From the NCBI RefSeq assembly GCF_041912895.1, contig NZ_JAYSGI010000002.1:62001-126000 (forward strand): a stretch of DNA of 64,000 nucleotides. The letters run 5' to 3'. Both the position numbers and the translations under genes were made by a program. The stretch's first letter is position 1. Each line of letters begins with the position of its first letter. Source of the stretch: Pelagerythrobacter sp041912895. Lineage in GTDB: Bacteria > Pseudomonadota > Alphaproteobacteria > Sphingomonadales > Sphingomonadaceae. Below the pieces are notes generated by a model. That model was not told where the DNA came from and made no database searches. It saw nothing but the letters and a program-made list of their open reading frames with translations. Of the stretch, positions 1-8,745 are shown piece after piece.

Positions 1-956
1 TGCTGGAAAAGCTGTCCGCGCAAGGTGCGGAGATCGCCGACAAGGTGCTCGAATGGCGCCAGCTCACCAAGCTCAAAAGCACCTATACCGACGCGCTGCA
101 GGCCGCGATCAATCCCGATACGGAACGCGTCCATACCAGCTACAGCCTCGTCGGCGCGCAGACCGGGCGGTTGAGCTCGACCGACCCCAACCTGCAGAAC
201 ATCCCGATCCGCACCGAGATCGGCCGCCAGATCCGCGACGCGTTCGTGGCGGAGGACGGCAACGTGCTGCTCGCCGCCGACTATTCGCAGATCGAATTGC
301 GCCTCGCCGCGCACATGGCCGACGTTCCCGAGCTGAAGGAAGCCTTCGCGAACGGCGAGGATATCCACGCGCGCACCGCGGCCGAGATGTTCGGCGAAGT
401 CACCCGCGACACCCGCGCGCAGGCCAAGACGATCAACTTCGCGATCCTCTACGGCATCAGCCGCTGGGGCCTCGCCGGCCGGCTCAAGGTCGAGGCGGAC
501 GAGGCGCAGGCGATGATCGACACCTATTTCAAGCGCTTCCCCGGCATCCAGCGCTACATAATGGAGACGCTCGAAACCGTGCGCGAGCGCGGCTATTCGC
601 AGACGCTGTTCGGCCGCAAGACGTGGTTTCCCCGGATCGGATCGAAGAACCAGGCGGAGCGCCAGGGCAGCGAGCGCGCGGCGATCAACGCGCCGATCCA
701 GGGCACCAGCGCCGACATTATCAAACGCGCGATGGTGCGCATGATGCCCGCACTGGACGATGCCGGTCTCGGGCACGTGCGGATGCTGCTGCAGGTGCAC
801 GACGAACTGGTGTTCGAACTGCCCGCGGGCGACGTGGCCGCGGCCGCGCCGGTGATCGAGCGGGTGATGGCCGAAGCCGCGCTGCCCTCGGTCGCGCTCG
901 ACGTGCCGCTCGGGATCGAGATCGGTTCGGGCCACAGCTGGGGCGCCGCGCATTGA
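1..956 (+). CDS. polA: DNA polymerase I, C-terminal part (partial at window edge)
   Basis: This is the 3' end of DNA polymerase I, which fills gaps in repair and removes RNA primers. The reading frame is open from base 3, so the start lies outside the window. What remains is most of the polymerase palm and fingers: the motif A region (ADYSQIELRLAAHM), the O-helix (RAQAKTINFAILYGIS) with its catalytic Lys and Tyr, and motif C (QVHDELVFE). The protein ends at TGA 954-956. The next gene's TTG start overlaps that stop, so the two are probably cotranscribed. The N-terminal nuclease domains cannot be judged from here. Confidence 0.97.
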   Translation, partial: LEKLSAQGAEIADKVLEWRQLTKLKSTYTDALQAAINPDTERVHTSYSLVGAQTGRLSSTDPNLQNIPIRTEIGRQIRDAFVAEDGNVLLAADYSQIELRLAAHMADVPELKEAFANGEDIHARTAAEMFGEVTRDTRAQAKTINFAILYGISRWGLAGRLKVEADEAQAMIDTYFKRFPGIQRYIMETLETVRERGYSQTLFGRKTWFPRIGSKNQAERQGSERAAINAPIQGTSADIIKRAMVRMMPALDDAGLGHVRMLLQVHDELVFELPAGDVAAAAPVIERVMAEAALPSVALDVPLGIEIGSGHSWGAAH

Positions 957-2218
957 TCCGCCCGCGTTTGCGCCGCGCGCATCTCGGAAACCTGGCAGTG
1001 CTGGGGCTGATCGCGCTCGCGCTGTTTCTGGGCATCTTCTTCGTCTTCCAGACGATCGAGGCCGAGCGCAGCGAACGCGCGCAGATGCGCGAGACCAGCG
1101 AAATCCTGCTCGAACTGCGCAACATCACCCGGGCCACGCTCAACGGCGAGACCGGCCAGCGCGGCTATCTCCTGACGCTTGATCGCCGCTATCTCGACCC
1201 GTATCTGGTCGGCCGCGAACAGTACCCGCCGGCGATGGCGCGGCTGCGCGCGCGCGTCGAGCCGGACGCGACCGCGCGCCAGCAGGAATTGCTCGACGAG
1301 ATCGAGACTCTCGCCGACTCGAAGTTCGCCGAGATGCAGGAGACGATCCAACTGATCGAGCGGCGCGAAGTGCTCGAAGCGCGGCGACGGGTCCTCGACA
1401 ACGAAGGCGCCGAGGTCATGGCCCGGCTGCGCCGCGCGACGCGCGACATGGAGGAGATCGAGAACCGCATCCTGCTGCGCGCGGCGAGCGAGACCGCGCG
1501 CGCGGAAGGGCGCGTGCTGCCGCTGCTCGGCGGAATCGTGCTGGTGCTGCTGGTCGCGCTCGCGCTCGGCTATCGCCTCGTCACCCGCGCCGCGCGGGCG
1601 GAGGCCGAAGCGTCGCAGGCGAAAGCGCTCGGCGAAGCGCGCGACCGGGCGGACCTGCTCGCGCGCGAGCTGAACCACCGGGTCAAGAACCTGTTCGCCG
1701 TCATCCTTGCGATCGTGCGCATGAGCGCGAAGGACACACCCGAGGCGAAGCCGGTAATCGAGCGGATTTCCGAACGTATCCACGCACTCCTGACCGCGCA
1801 CGAGGTGACCCAGGGGACGCTGGAACGCCCGGTCGCCTCGCTGCGCGCTTTGGTCGAGACCACGCTCGCCCCTTATCGCTCGGACAAGCTCCCGGCCCAG
1901 ATCGACGGACCCGAGATCGAGCTGCCGGCCAAGCAGGTCACGCCGCTCGGCCTCGTGCTGCACGAACTCACCACCAATGCCGTCAAATACGGCGCGTGGA
2001 GCCGGGGATGCCTGCTCGAAGTGCGCTGGCGACTGGCGGACGGCTCGCTCGTCATCGAATGGCGCGAACATTGCGAATCCGAAGGCCGGGAGCCCGAGCG
2101 CAAGGGCTTCGGCAGCCTGTTGATGACCAGCGCCGCGCGGCAACTACGCGGCGAGATCGACCGGCGGTTCGGCGAAGAAGGCGTCGAAGTGACGATCACC
2201 ATCCCGCACGCCGCCTGA
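953..2218 (+). CDS. CHASE3-domain sensor histidine kinase (HWE/HisKA_2 type)
   Basis: A membrane sensor kinase of 421 residues. TTG 953 overlaps the polA stop; there is no ATG in the frame before the first membrane helix, so TTG is the likely start. Domains: transmembrane helix at about residues 13-35, a periplasmic CHASE3-like helical region (the GQRGYLLT stretch is typical), a second helix at about 187-209, then a HisKA_2 dimerisation region with phospho-acceptor His near residue 242 in ELNHRVKN, and an ATPase domain with the N-box LHELTTNAVKYGA. This kinase class in alphaproteobacteria often feeds the general stress response through PhyR. No cognate response regulator lies next to it, so partner and signal are unknown. 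Confidence 0.88.
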   Translation: MIRPRLRRAHLGNLAVLGLIALALFLGIFFVFQTIEAERSERAQMRETSEILLELRNITRATLNGETGQRGYLLTLDRRYLDPYLVGREQYPPAMARLRARVEPDATARQQELLDEIETLADSKFAEMQETIQLIERREVLEARRRVLDNEGAEVMARLRRATRDMEEIENRILLRAASETARAEGRVLPLLGGIVLVLLVALALGYRLVTRAARAEAEASQAKALGEARDRADLLARELNHRVKNLFAVILAIVRMSAKDTPEAKPVIERISERIHALLTAHEVTQGTLERPVASLRALVETTLAPYRSDKLPAQIDGPEIELPAKQVTPLGLVLHELTTNAVKYGAWSRGCLLEVRWRLADGSLVIEWREHCESEGREPERKGFGSLLMTSAARQLRGEIDRRFGEEGVEVTITIPHAA

Positions 2219-2298
2219 GGGTCTGCCGCTTGCCCCCTGCATGACGCGCTAGCGTCTGCCGCTTGCAAGCGCCGCGCTGAACCCATAATCCGCGCGGC

Positions 2299-3378
2299 AT
2301 GTTCGAACGCTTCGATCCGCGCAACTGGTCGATCGCCTGGGACGAGGTCGTGGTCGCGGCGGTCGCCATCGCGATTGCCGTCGTCATCGCCTTCGTGATC
2401 CACAAGATCGTGTTCGGCCTGCTGGGCCGGCTGGCGCGCCGCTCGCACTCCGACGTCGACGAGCTGGTGTTCGACCGGCTCGCCCGGCCGATCCGCTGGT
2501 CGGTCGTCGCGATCGCCATCGCGGCGGTGGCGCAGACCAACCCCAACATTCGCGCGGTGTGGGAATGGATCGCCCCGCTGCTGGTGCCCGCGCTGGTCGG
2601 CTGGGTCGCGCTGTCGCTGGTGCGCGCCTTCGCCGCGGCGATGCAGATGCGCAGCGAGCTGTCGTCCGATCCGATCGCCGCGCGCAGCCGCCGCACGCGG
2701 GTCGCGATCCTCTCACGCACCGCAGGCTTCCTGATCGTGATGCTGACGGTGGCGATGATGCTGCTGGCGATCCCCGGCGTGCGCGACGTGGGGGTGACGC
2801 TGATGGCGTCGGCCGGCCTCGCCGCGCTTGCAGTGGGCGCAGCGGCGCAGCCCGCACTCAAGTCTCTGATCGCGGGAATGCAGATGGCACTGACCGAGCC
2901 GCTGCGAATCGGCGACCTGGTGGTGATCGAGGGGTTTTCGGGCCGGGTCGAGGAAATCCGCATGAGCTTCGTGATCGTGCGCACGTGGGACGAGCGGGCG
3001 ATCGTGGTGCCGACCAGCTCGTTCCTCGAAAAGAGCTTCGAAAACTGGTCGCGCGAAAGCGAGCAGCTGACCGGCGCGGTGTTCCTCCATCTCGACCCCG
3101 CCGCCGCAGTCGCGCCGATCCGTGCCGAGTTCGAGAGCTATCTTCCGACCCGCGCCGAATGGGACGGGCGCACGGGCGAACTGCTGATGACCGAGGCTTA
3201 CCCGGAAAGCATCGAGCTGCGAATCGCGGTCAGCGCAGCGACGATTCCCGACCTGTGGACGCTGCGCTGCGCGGTGCGCGAGCACATGATCGAATGGCTG
3301 CGCACCGAAATGCCCGACGCGCTGATCCGCCACCGGCTGGGGGTGGAGGACGCGAACGCCGGCGTTCAGGGCGAATAA
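2299..3378 (+). CDS. Mechanosensitive ion channel family protein (MscS type)
   Basis: A 359-residue inner-membrane protein with an N-terminal hydrophobic helix, several further transmembrane segments to about residue 175, and then an MscS-type pore and beta domain (the glycine/alanine-rich AGLAALAVGAAAQ pore-like helix followed by EPLRIGDLVVIEG). MscS proteins release solutes under hypo-osmotic shock. The cytoplasmic C-terminal domain is short. Upstream, the 12-mer GTCTGCCGCTTG occurs twice about 33 bases apart in the intergenic gap. The gene converges on the AAA ATPase gene that follows. Confidence 0.9.
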   Translation: MFERFDPRNWSIAWDEVVVAAVAIAIAVVIAFVIHKIVFGLLGRLARRSHSDVDELVFDRLARPIRWSVVAIAIAAVAQTNPNIRAVWEWIAPLLVPALVGWVALSLVRAFAAAMQMRSELSSDPIAARSRRTRVAILSRTAGFLIVMLTVAMMLLAIPGVRDVGVTLMASAGLAALAVGAAAQPALKSLIAGMQMALTEPLRIGDLVVIEGFSGRVEEIRMSFVIVRTWDERAIVVPTSSFLEKSFENWSRESEQLTGAVFLHLDPAAAVAPIRAEFESYLPTRAEWDGRTGELLMTEAYPESIELRIAVSAATIPDLWTLRCAVREHMIEWLRTEMPDALIRHRLGVEDANAGVQGE

Positions 3379-3405
3379 CGCACCAGTCCCCGGCGCCGCG
3401 CCGGG

Positions 3406-5712
3406 TCAGCCGTGCTTTCGCTCGCGCGTCGGTTCGACCATCCCTTCGCTGATGAAGCCGATCGGCATCGCCTCTGCGGCGCGCTTCTTCAATTCGCCGC
3501 GCATCTTGCGATATTCTTCCTCCATCTGCGAGGTGACCGTGGCACGCGAATCCTTCAGCGCCTCCTCGAAATCGACTGTGGCCACCGCGTCCACTTCCCG
3601 GCCGACGCGCCGCAGGGCATTGAGCCCGGCGCGGCGCACGACGTCCTCCAGATCGGCCCCGGTGAAGCGGTCGGTCTGCGCCGCGATCGACCCGAGATCG
3701 ACATCCGCCGCAAGCGGCATGCCCTGGGTGTGGATGCCGAGGATGCGCGCACGCCCGGCTTCGTCGGGCGTGCCGACATAGACCAGTTCGTCGAACCTGC
3801 CCGGCCGCAGCAGCGCCGGATCGACCAGCGTGGGCCTATTGGTGGCGCCGATCACGACGACCGACTGCAGTTCCTCGAGCCCGTCCATTTCGGCGAGGAT
3901 CGTGTTGACCACGCGCCCCGTCACCTGCGGCTCGCCCTGCCCGCTGCCGCGCGCGGGCACGAGGCTGTCGATCTCGTCGATGAAGATCACGCACGGCGCG
4001 ACCGCGCGGGCACGCTGGAACATGCGCGCGATCTGCTGCTCGCTTTCGCCGTACCATTTGGACAGCAGGTCCGAACTCTTCATCGAGATGAAGTTCGCCT
4101 CCGCTTCCTTCGCCACCGCCTTGGCCAGCAGCGTCTTGCCGGTTCCGGGAGGCCCATAGAGCAGGAAGCCCTTGGCCGGGCGGATGCCGAGACGGCCGAA
4201 GGCGTCGGGATTCTTGAGCGGCAGCTCGATGCCTTCCTTCAGCATGTCGATCGCATCGTCGACCCCGCCGATATCGCTCCACGCGACATTGGGCACCTGC
4301 ACCATGACTTCGCGCATCGCGCTCGGCTGCACGCGCTTCAAGGCCGAGAGGAAATCCTCGCGGGTCACCGAAAGATCGTCGAGCACCTCGGGCGGGATCG
4401 TGCGCGCGTCGAGGTCGAGCCGCGGCATGATCCGACGCACCGCGTCGATCGCCGCCTCGCGCGCGAGCGCGGCAATATCCGCGCCGACGAAACCGTGGGT
4501 CACGCGCGACAGCTCGTCGAGGTCCACCCGGTCGCCGAGCGGCATGCCGCGCGTATGGATCGCGAGGATTTCGCGCCGGCCCTTCTCGTCGGGCACGCCG
4601 ATCACGATCTCGCGGTCGAACCGGCCGGGGCGGCGCAGCGCCTCGTCGATCGCGTCGGGCCGGTTGGTGGCGGCGATGACGACGAGGTTCGAGCGCGCTT
4701 CGAGCCCGTCCATCAGCGTCAGCAGCTGCGCAACAAGCCGCTTTTCCGCCTCGCCGTGGACCTGCGCGCGCTTGGGCGCGATCGAATCGATTTCGTCGAT
4801 GAACACGATCGCGGGCGAGGACTTGGTCGCTTCCTCAAACACTTCGCGCAGGCGCTTCTCGCTCTCGCCATAGCCCGAGCCCATGATCTCCGGCCCGTTG
4901 ATGGTGAAGAACTGCGCGTCGCTCTCGTTCGCCACGGCCTGCGCCAGCCGGGTCTTGCCGGTGCCCGGCGGGCCGTGGAGCAGCACACCCTTGGGCGGAT
5001 CGACGCCTAGGCGGGTGAACAGCTCGGGATAGCGCAGCGGCAGCTCGACCATCTCGCGCAGCTGCTGGATCGTGTCTTCCATGCCGCCGACATCGTCGTA
5101 GTTCACCACCGCGCGACCCGTGGGCGCTTCCTCGAATTCGGCGCGCAGCTCGACCTCGGTGTTCTCGTCGATATGGACGATTCCCTTGGGAGCGGTCGAA
5201 ACGACGGTCAGGCGAATTTGCGTCAGCGCATAGGCGGGCGCGTTGAACATGCGCTGGACCTGCGGGGGCATGTTCTGCACCGGCTGCTGGCCGGTGGTCG
5301 CCACCAGATCGCCCGCCAGCAGGGGCTTGCGGAAGAAATTGCGTTTGAGCGCCTGCGTCGGTCCCTGGAGCCGCATCTCGCGGCTGGCGGGCGCAAAAAC
5401 CACACGCGTAGCGGCGCGGGATTCGGCGGAGGCGATGCGGACGTGCTCGCCCGATCCGCACTCGGCATTGTTGCGTTGAAGTCCATCGAGCCGAACGACG
5501 TCGAGCGTCTGATCCTCGTCGTAGGCCGACATCGCGATCGCGGTGGTGGTCCGCTTACCCTCGATCTCGACCACATCGCCCTCGGTGATCCCGAGCGCCT
5601 GGAAGGCCGAACGCGGCAAACGCGCGATGCCGCGCCCGCTTTCTTCCTGCCGTGCCGCGGCGACCTGGAGCCGGACCGCCTTTTCCTCTACCGCCGCGTC
5701 GACTTCGGCCAT
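3406..5712 (-). CDS. CDC48/VCP-type tandem AAA+ ATPase
   Basis: A 768-residue two-ring AAA+ ATPase of the CDC48/p97 family. Residues 1-190 form the double-psi barrel plus CDC48 N-domain. D1 carries Walker A GPPGTGKT at about residue 247, with FIDEIDSIAPKR as Walker B; D2 has a second GPPGTGKT and FIDEIDSLVPARG. CDC48 proteins unfold or extract proteins from complexes, with substrates chosen by adaptors that are unknown here. I chose ATG 5712 because it has a GGAG ribosome site about ten bases upstream and gives the usual length; an in-frame ATG at 5733 would add seven residues. The gene is monocistronic, with no protease or adaptor nearby. Confidence 0.93.
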   Translation of the reverse strand: MAEVDAAVEEKAVRLQVAAARQEESGRGIARLPRSAFQALGITEGDVVEIEGKRTTTAIAMSAYDEDQTLDVVRLDGLQRNNAECGSGEHVRIASAESRAATRVVFAPASREMRLQGPTQALKRNFFRKPLLAGDLVATTGQQPVQNMPPQVQRMFNAPAYALTQIRLTVVSTAPKGIVHIDENTEVELRAEFEEAPTGRAVVNYDDVGGMEDTIQQLREMVELPLRYPELFTRLGVDPPKGVLLHGPPGTGKTRLAQAVANESDAQFFTINGPEIMGSGYGESEKRLREVFEEATKSSPAIVFIDEIDSIAPKRAQVHGEAEKRLVAQLLTLMDGLEARSNLVVIAATNRPDAIDEALRRPGRFDREIVIGVPDEKGRREILAIHTRGMPLGDRVDLDELSRVTHGFVGADIAALAREAAIDAVRRIMPRLDLDARTIPPEVLDDLSVTREDFLSALKRVQPSAMREVMVQVPNVAWSDIGGVDDAIDMLKEGIELPLKNPDAFGRLGIRPAKGFLLYGPPGTGKTLLAKAVAKEAEANFISMKSSDLLSKWYGESEQQIARMFQRARAVAPCVIFIDEIDSLVPARGSGQGEPQVTGRVVNTILAEMDGLEELQSVVVIGATNRPTLVDPALLRPGRFDELVYVGTPDEAGRARILGIHTQGMPLAADVDLGSIAAQTDRFTGADLEDVVRRAGLNALRRVGREVDAVATVDFEEALKDSRATVTSQMEEEYRKMRGELKKRAAEAMPIGFISEGMVEPTRERKHG

Positions 5713-6124
5713 CCGTAATGTTCTCCAGTCCAATGGTTCGGGCTTCGCCCCTAGCTAAGGAGCGTTGGCTGCGAGTCAAATGAACGAATGCCGCAACGGT
5801 GCCGCTTTGCCGGTTGCGCGAGACAAGAAAAAAGGCCCGGTCACGAGGACCGGGCCTGGAAAGTCTTGGGAGAGGATGCCTGTAAAGGCCCGTCCTGTTT
5901 GCAGCGCAGCAGGTCATTGTGCAAGTGCGAAAAGCGCATTCTTTGTTGCATAATTCGCAACCAGAGCGAAATCGCGCTGTTTTGTTTCATTTTTGTGGCA
6001 AGGCTCGGCAACGGGCTCGCCACCGGCTTTGCTGCAGTGCAACATGGATTTGCGCATACGGTTGCGCTGCGGGGGTGACAGCAGGCTGCACGATGCCTAA
6101 CAGCCGGGCTGTTACGGAGGCCCG
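5713..6124. other. Intergenic region with a minus-strand terminator and the scoA promoter area
   Basis: These 412 bases separate the divergent AAA ATPase and scoA. They hold a strong minus-strand terminator hairpin (5828-5857) with no convincing gene feeding it, an AT-rich stretch at 5940-6000, and TGC-rich motifs (TTGCAGCGCAGCA near 5899, TTGCTGCAGTGCAA near 6030). The latter resemble sites used by PhaR-type regulators of polyhydroxybutyrate metabolism, which would fit a ketone-body CoA-transferase operon, but this is a guess. Confidence 0.4.
5828..5857 (-). terminator. Rho-independent terminator on the minus strand
   Basis: A perfect 10-bp stem (AGGCCCGGTC at 5833-5842 with its complement at 5848-5857) and a 5-base loop, followed on the minus strand by a run of six U residues (A-run at 5828-5833). 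It would end a minus-strand transcript coming from about 5860-6100, where no recognisable protein gene is found. It may belong to a small RNA. Confidence 0.75.
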
Positions 6125-6832
6125 ATGAACAAGCTCTACCCCGATGCCGCCGCAGCCCTCGACGGACTGCTGAAAGACGACATGCTGATCGCTGCAGGGG
6201 GCTTCGGCCTGTGCGGTATTCCCGAGCGCCTGCTCGACGCGATCCGCGACAGCGCCGTGAAGGGCCTCACCTTCTGCAGCAACAACGCCGGGATCGACAA
6301 CGAAGGCATCGGCAAGCTGCTGCGCACGCGGCAGGTGAAGAAGATGATCTCGTCCTACGTCGGCGAGAACAAGGAGTTCGAACGCCAGTTCCTGTCCGGC
6401 GAACTCGAGGTCGAATTCTGCCCCCAGGGCACGCTGGCCGAACGCATGCGCGCGGGCGGCGCGGGCATTCCCGGCTTCTACACCAAGACGGGGGTCGGCA
6501 CGCAGGTGGCCGAGGGCAAGGAGGTCAAGACTTTTGACGGAGAGGACTACATCCTCGAACGCGGCATCTTCGCCGACCTCGCGATCGTGAAGGCCTGGAA
6601 AGCGGACGAGACTGGCAATCTGGTGTTCCGCAAGACCGCGCGTAACTTCAATCTGCCCGCCGCCACGTGCGGCAAGGCCTGCGTGGTCGAGGTCGAGGAA
6701 GTGGTGCCCGCGGGCAGCCTCGACCCGGACTGCATCCACCTGCCCGGCGTCTACGTACAACGCATGATCGTTGGCGCGCCCTACGACAAGAAGATCGAGT
6801 TCCGCACCGTGCGGGAGCGCGCCGCGGCATGA
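6125..6832 (+). CDS. scoA: 3-oxoacid CoA-transferase subunit A
   Basis: The alpha subunit (235 residues) of succinyl-CoA:3-ketoacid CoA-transferase, which moves CoA between succinyl-CoA and acetoacetate so that ketone bodies or polyhydroxybutyrate breakdown products can be used. The N-terminal GGFGLCGIPE loop and the GAGIPGFYTKTGVGT segment are family hallmarks. The ribosome site GGAGG ends six bases before ATG 6125. The subunit B gene is not directly adjacent; an unrelated lipoprotein gene sits between, overlapping this stop by four bases (ATGA). A 3-hydroxybutyryl-CoA dehydrogenase is encoded elsewhere in the window. Confidence 0.96.
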   Translation: MNKLYPDAAAALDGLLKDDMLIAAGGFGLCGIPERLLDAIRDSAVKGLTFCSNNAGIDNEGIGKLLRTRQVKKMISSYVGENKEFERQFLSGELEVEFCPQGTLAERMRAGGAGIPGFYTKTGVGTQVAEGKEVKTFDGEDYILERGIFADLAIVKAWKADETGNLVFRKTARNFNLPAATCGKACVVEVEEVVPAGSLDPDCIHLPGVYVQRMIVGAPYDKKIEFRTVRERAAA

Positions 6833-7677
6833 GCGCATCGCGGCTCCGCGCCGCGCTCGCGGTATCGGCGCTCGCGTTGTCGCTCGGCGGCTGCGTGGCG
6901 GCGGCGATCCCGCTCGTCGCGGGCGGAGCGATCGCGACGCGCGGCGATACAGACGAGGAGCGCAGCGACGCGAGCCTTGCGACGCCACGCTCCGAAGCGC
7001 CTGCCGCTCCGTCACCGACCCTCGGGAATACCCCGCAATCCGCACCCGCGAGCCCGGCCCCCGGTTCGCTCGCGGCCGAAGCGCAGGCCGCAACGCTTGC
7101 CGTCGCGTCTGGCCGGGCCGGCGACTACGACGCATTCCTCGCCCACGCCACGGCGCAGGCGGCGCGCGATCCGATCGCCGCGCCCCGCAGCTCGGCGATC
7201 CTCACCGCGCCCGGCTCGCTCACCCCTACGACCACCGAATGCGCGATTCTGCCCCCGGCAGTGGTGATCGATCTCGATCCGCGCGGCGCGACGCTCGACA
7301 TCGCCGCTCTGGCCGCCGACCCCGTGCTCGCCCGCGGCCTCGCCGCGCTGCGGCTGCAGGGCGTGGAGGTCAACTGGATCAGCAACGCCTCGGCCGGTCA
7401 GGCGGGCGCGCTGCGCACTCGCTTGCGCGAGACCGGGCTCGATCCCGAAGCGCGCGACGCGCTGTTGCTCATGCGCCGCGCCACCGACCGCAAGCAGTTG
7501 CGCCGCAAGGAACTGTCGCAGACGCATTGCGTGGTCGCGATCGCGGGCGACGAACGGCCGGACTTCGACGAGCTGTTCGGCTATCTCAAAGACCCGTCCG
7601 CCGCCGCGGATCTGGAGCCGCTGGTCGGCGACCGCTGGTTCCTCGTTTCCACACTTCAAGACACCAAGGAAGACTGA
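6829..7677 (+). CDS. Putative HAD-superfamily (acid phosphatase-like) lipoprotein
   Basis: A 282-residue predicted outer or inner membrane lipoprotein: a signal peptide ends in the lipobox LGGC at about residues 19-22, followed by a Pro/Ala/Ser-rich linker to about residue 80. The globular part contains VVIDLDPRGATLD, which resembles the DxDx(T/V) nucleophile loop of class C acid phosphatases (e(P4) family) but with Pro where the general base usually precedes. A later NWISNAS segment matches HAD motif II position. If active it would be a surface phosphatase; the altered loop leaves this uncertain. It is wedged between scoA and scoB with a 4-base overlap upstream and one base downstream. Confidence 0.7.
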   Translation: MSASRLRAALAVSALALSLGGCVAAAIPLVAGGAIATRGDTDEERSDASLATPRSEAPAAPSPTLGNTPQSAPASPAPGSLAAEAQAATLAVASGRAGDYDAFLAHATAQAARDPIAAPRSSAILTAPGSLTPTTTECAILPPAVVIDLDPRGATLDIAALAADPVLARGLAALRLQGVEVNWISNASAGQAGALRTRLRETGLDPEARDALLLMRRATDRKQLRRKELSQTHCVVAIAGDERPDFDELFGYLKDPSAAADLEPLVGDRWFLVSTLQDTKED

Positions 7678-7678
7678 C

Positions 7679-8314
7679 ATGCCCTGGGACCGCAACCAGA
7701 TGGCCGCGCGCGCGGCGCAGGAACTGGAAGACGGATATTACGTCAACCTCGGCATCGGTATCCCGACGCTGGTGGCCAACCACATCCCCGAGGGAATGCA
7801 TGTCACCCTGCAGAGCGAGAACGGCATGCTCGGCATAGGCCCCTTCCCTTACGAGGGGGAGGAGGACGCCGACCTCATCAACGCGGGCAAGCAGACGATC
7901 AGCGAGCTGCCGCACAGCGCCTATTTCGACAGCGCGGCGAGCTTCGCGATGATCCGCGGCGGGCACATCGACCTGACGGTGCTGGGCGCGATGGAAGTGG
8001 CGGCCAACGGCGACATCGCCAACTGGATGATCCCCGGCAAGATGATCAAGGGTATGGGCGGCGCGATGGACCTCGTCGCCGGGGTAAAGAAGATCATCGT
8101 GGTGATGGAGCACACCGCGAAGGACGGCAGCCCCAAGTTCATCCCCGAATGCACCTTGCCGCTGACGGGCACCAACGTGGTCGACATGATCGTGACCGAC
8201 CTCGCCGTGTTCCAGCGCCCCGACCACGACAGCCCGTTCAAGCTGATCGAACTGGCGCCGGGCGTGAGCGCCGAGGAAGTGGCGGAGAAGACGACGGCGA
8301 AGTACGTGTCATGA
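7679..8314 (+). CDS. scoB: 3-oxoacid CoA-transferase subunit B
   Basis: The beta subunit (211 residues) of succinyl-CoA:3-ketoacid CoA-transferase. It carries the SENG motif (about residues 46-49) whose Glu forms the CoA thioester, the N-terminal NLGIGIPT loop and the GGHIDLTVLGAME segment. It begins one base after the lipoprotein stop and its own stop overlaps the ATG of the HepT-like gene, so the four or five genes from 6125 on are probably one transcript. Length is normal for the family. Confidence 0.96.
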   Translation: MPWDRNQMAARAAQELEDGYYVNLGIGIPTLVANHIPEGMHVTLQSENGMLGIGPFPYEGEEDADLINAGKQTISELPHSAYFDSAASFAMIRGGHIDLTVLGAMEVAANGDIANWMIPGKMIKGMGGAMDLVAGVKKIIVVMEHTAKDGSPKFIPECTLPLTGTNVVDMIVTDLAVFQRPDHDSPFKLIELAPGVSAEEVAEKTTAKYVS

Positions 8315-8745
8315 GTGGGGAAACACCTCGCTGGAAGCTGCGAGAGCCCGATTTCGTGCAATCGATCGCCAATCTGGAGATAGCCTGCCGTATGTATCGG
8401 CAGGGGAACATGGATATCGTCCAACAGGCCGGCATGATCCAACTGTTCGAGATCGCTTGGGAGCTGGGGTGGAAAACGATGCGCGACTATCTCGTCACGC
8501 GCGGCTTCACGGATGGCATCAACTCGCCGACAGGCGCGATACGAACGGCTCACAAGATCGACCTCGTCGCGAATGCCCAAGCATGGCTCGATGCAGCCAA
8601 CGTTCGCCATACGCTTTCGCACGAATATCGCCCGGATCGCGCGGCCGGTGCGTTGGCGACAATAGCCAGCGACTATCTGCCTTTATTCCAGGATCTGGCA
8701 GGAGCACTTAATGATGCCGATATCGCCAGCCGTGACGCTCACTGA
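8311..8745 (+). CDS. hepT: HepT-like HEPN toxin (HI0074 family)
   Basis: A 144-residue all-helical HEPN protein of the HI0074 type. It contains the complete RX4HXY motif (Arg99, His104, Tyr106 in RHTLSHEY). In characterised HepT toxins this is the RNase active site, and the Tyr is AMPylated by the partner MntA to neutralise the toxin. ATG 8311 overlaps the scoB stop by four bases, and the antitoxin gene starts 35 bases before this gene ends, the tight coupling expected of a type VII toxin-antitoxin pair. HI0074-like proteins have also been annotated simply as nucleotidyltransferase substrate-binding subunits; the intact motif favours the toxin reading. Confidence 0.85.
   Translation: MSGETPRWKLREPDFVQSIANLEIACRMYRQGNMDIVQQAGMIQLFEIAWELGWKTMRDYLVTRGFTDGINSPTGAIRTAHKIDLVANAQAWLDAANVRHTLSHEYRPDRAAGALATIASDYLPLFQDLAGALNDADIASRDAH

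Noticed and set aside
53..952. Long upstream extension of the histidine kinase frame
   Set aside because: It runs through polA in another frame, is Arg/Pro-rich and has no domain; TTG 953 is the sensible start.
5841..6023. 60-codon minus-strand frame before the orphan terminator
   Set aside because: No ribosome site and no family resemblance; a non-coding RNA is as likely, so only the terminator is listed.
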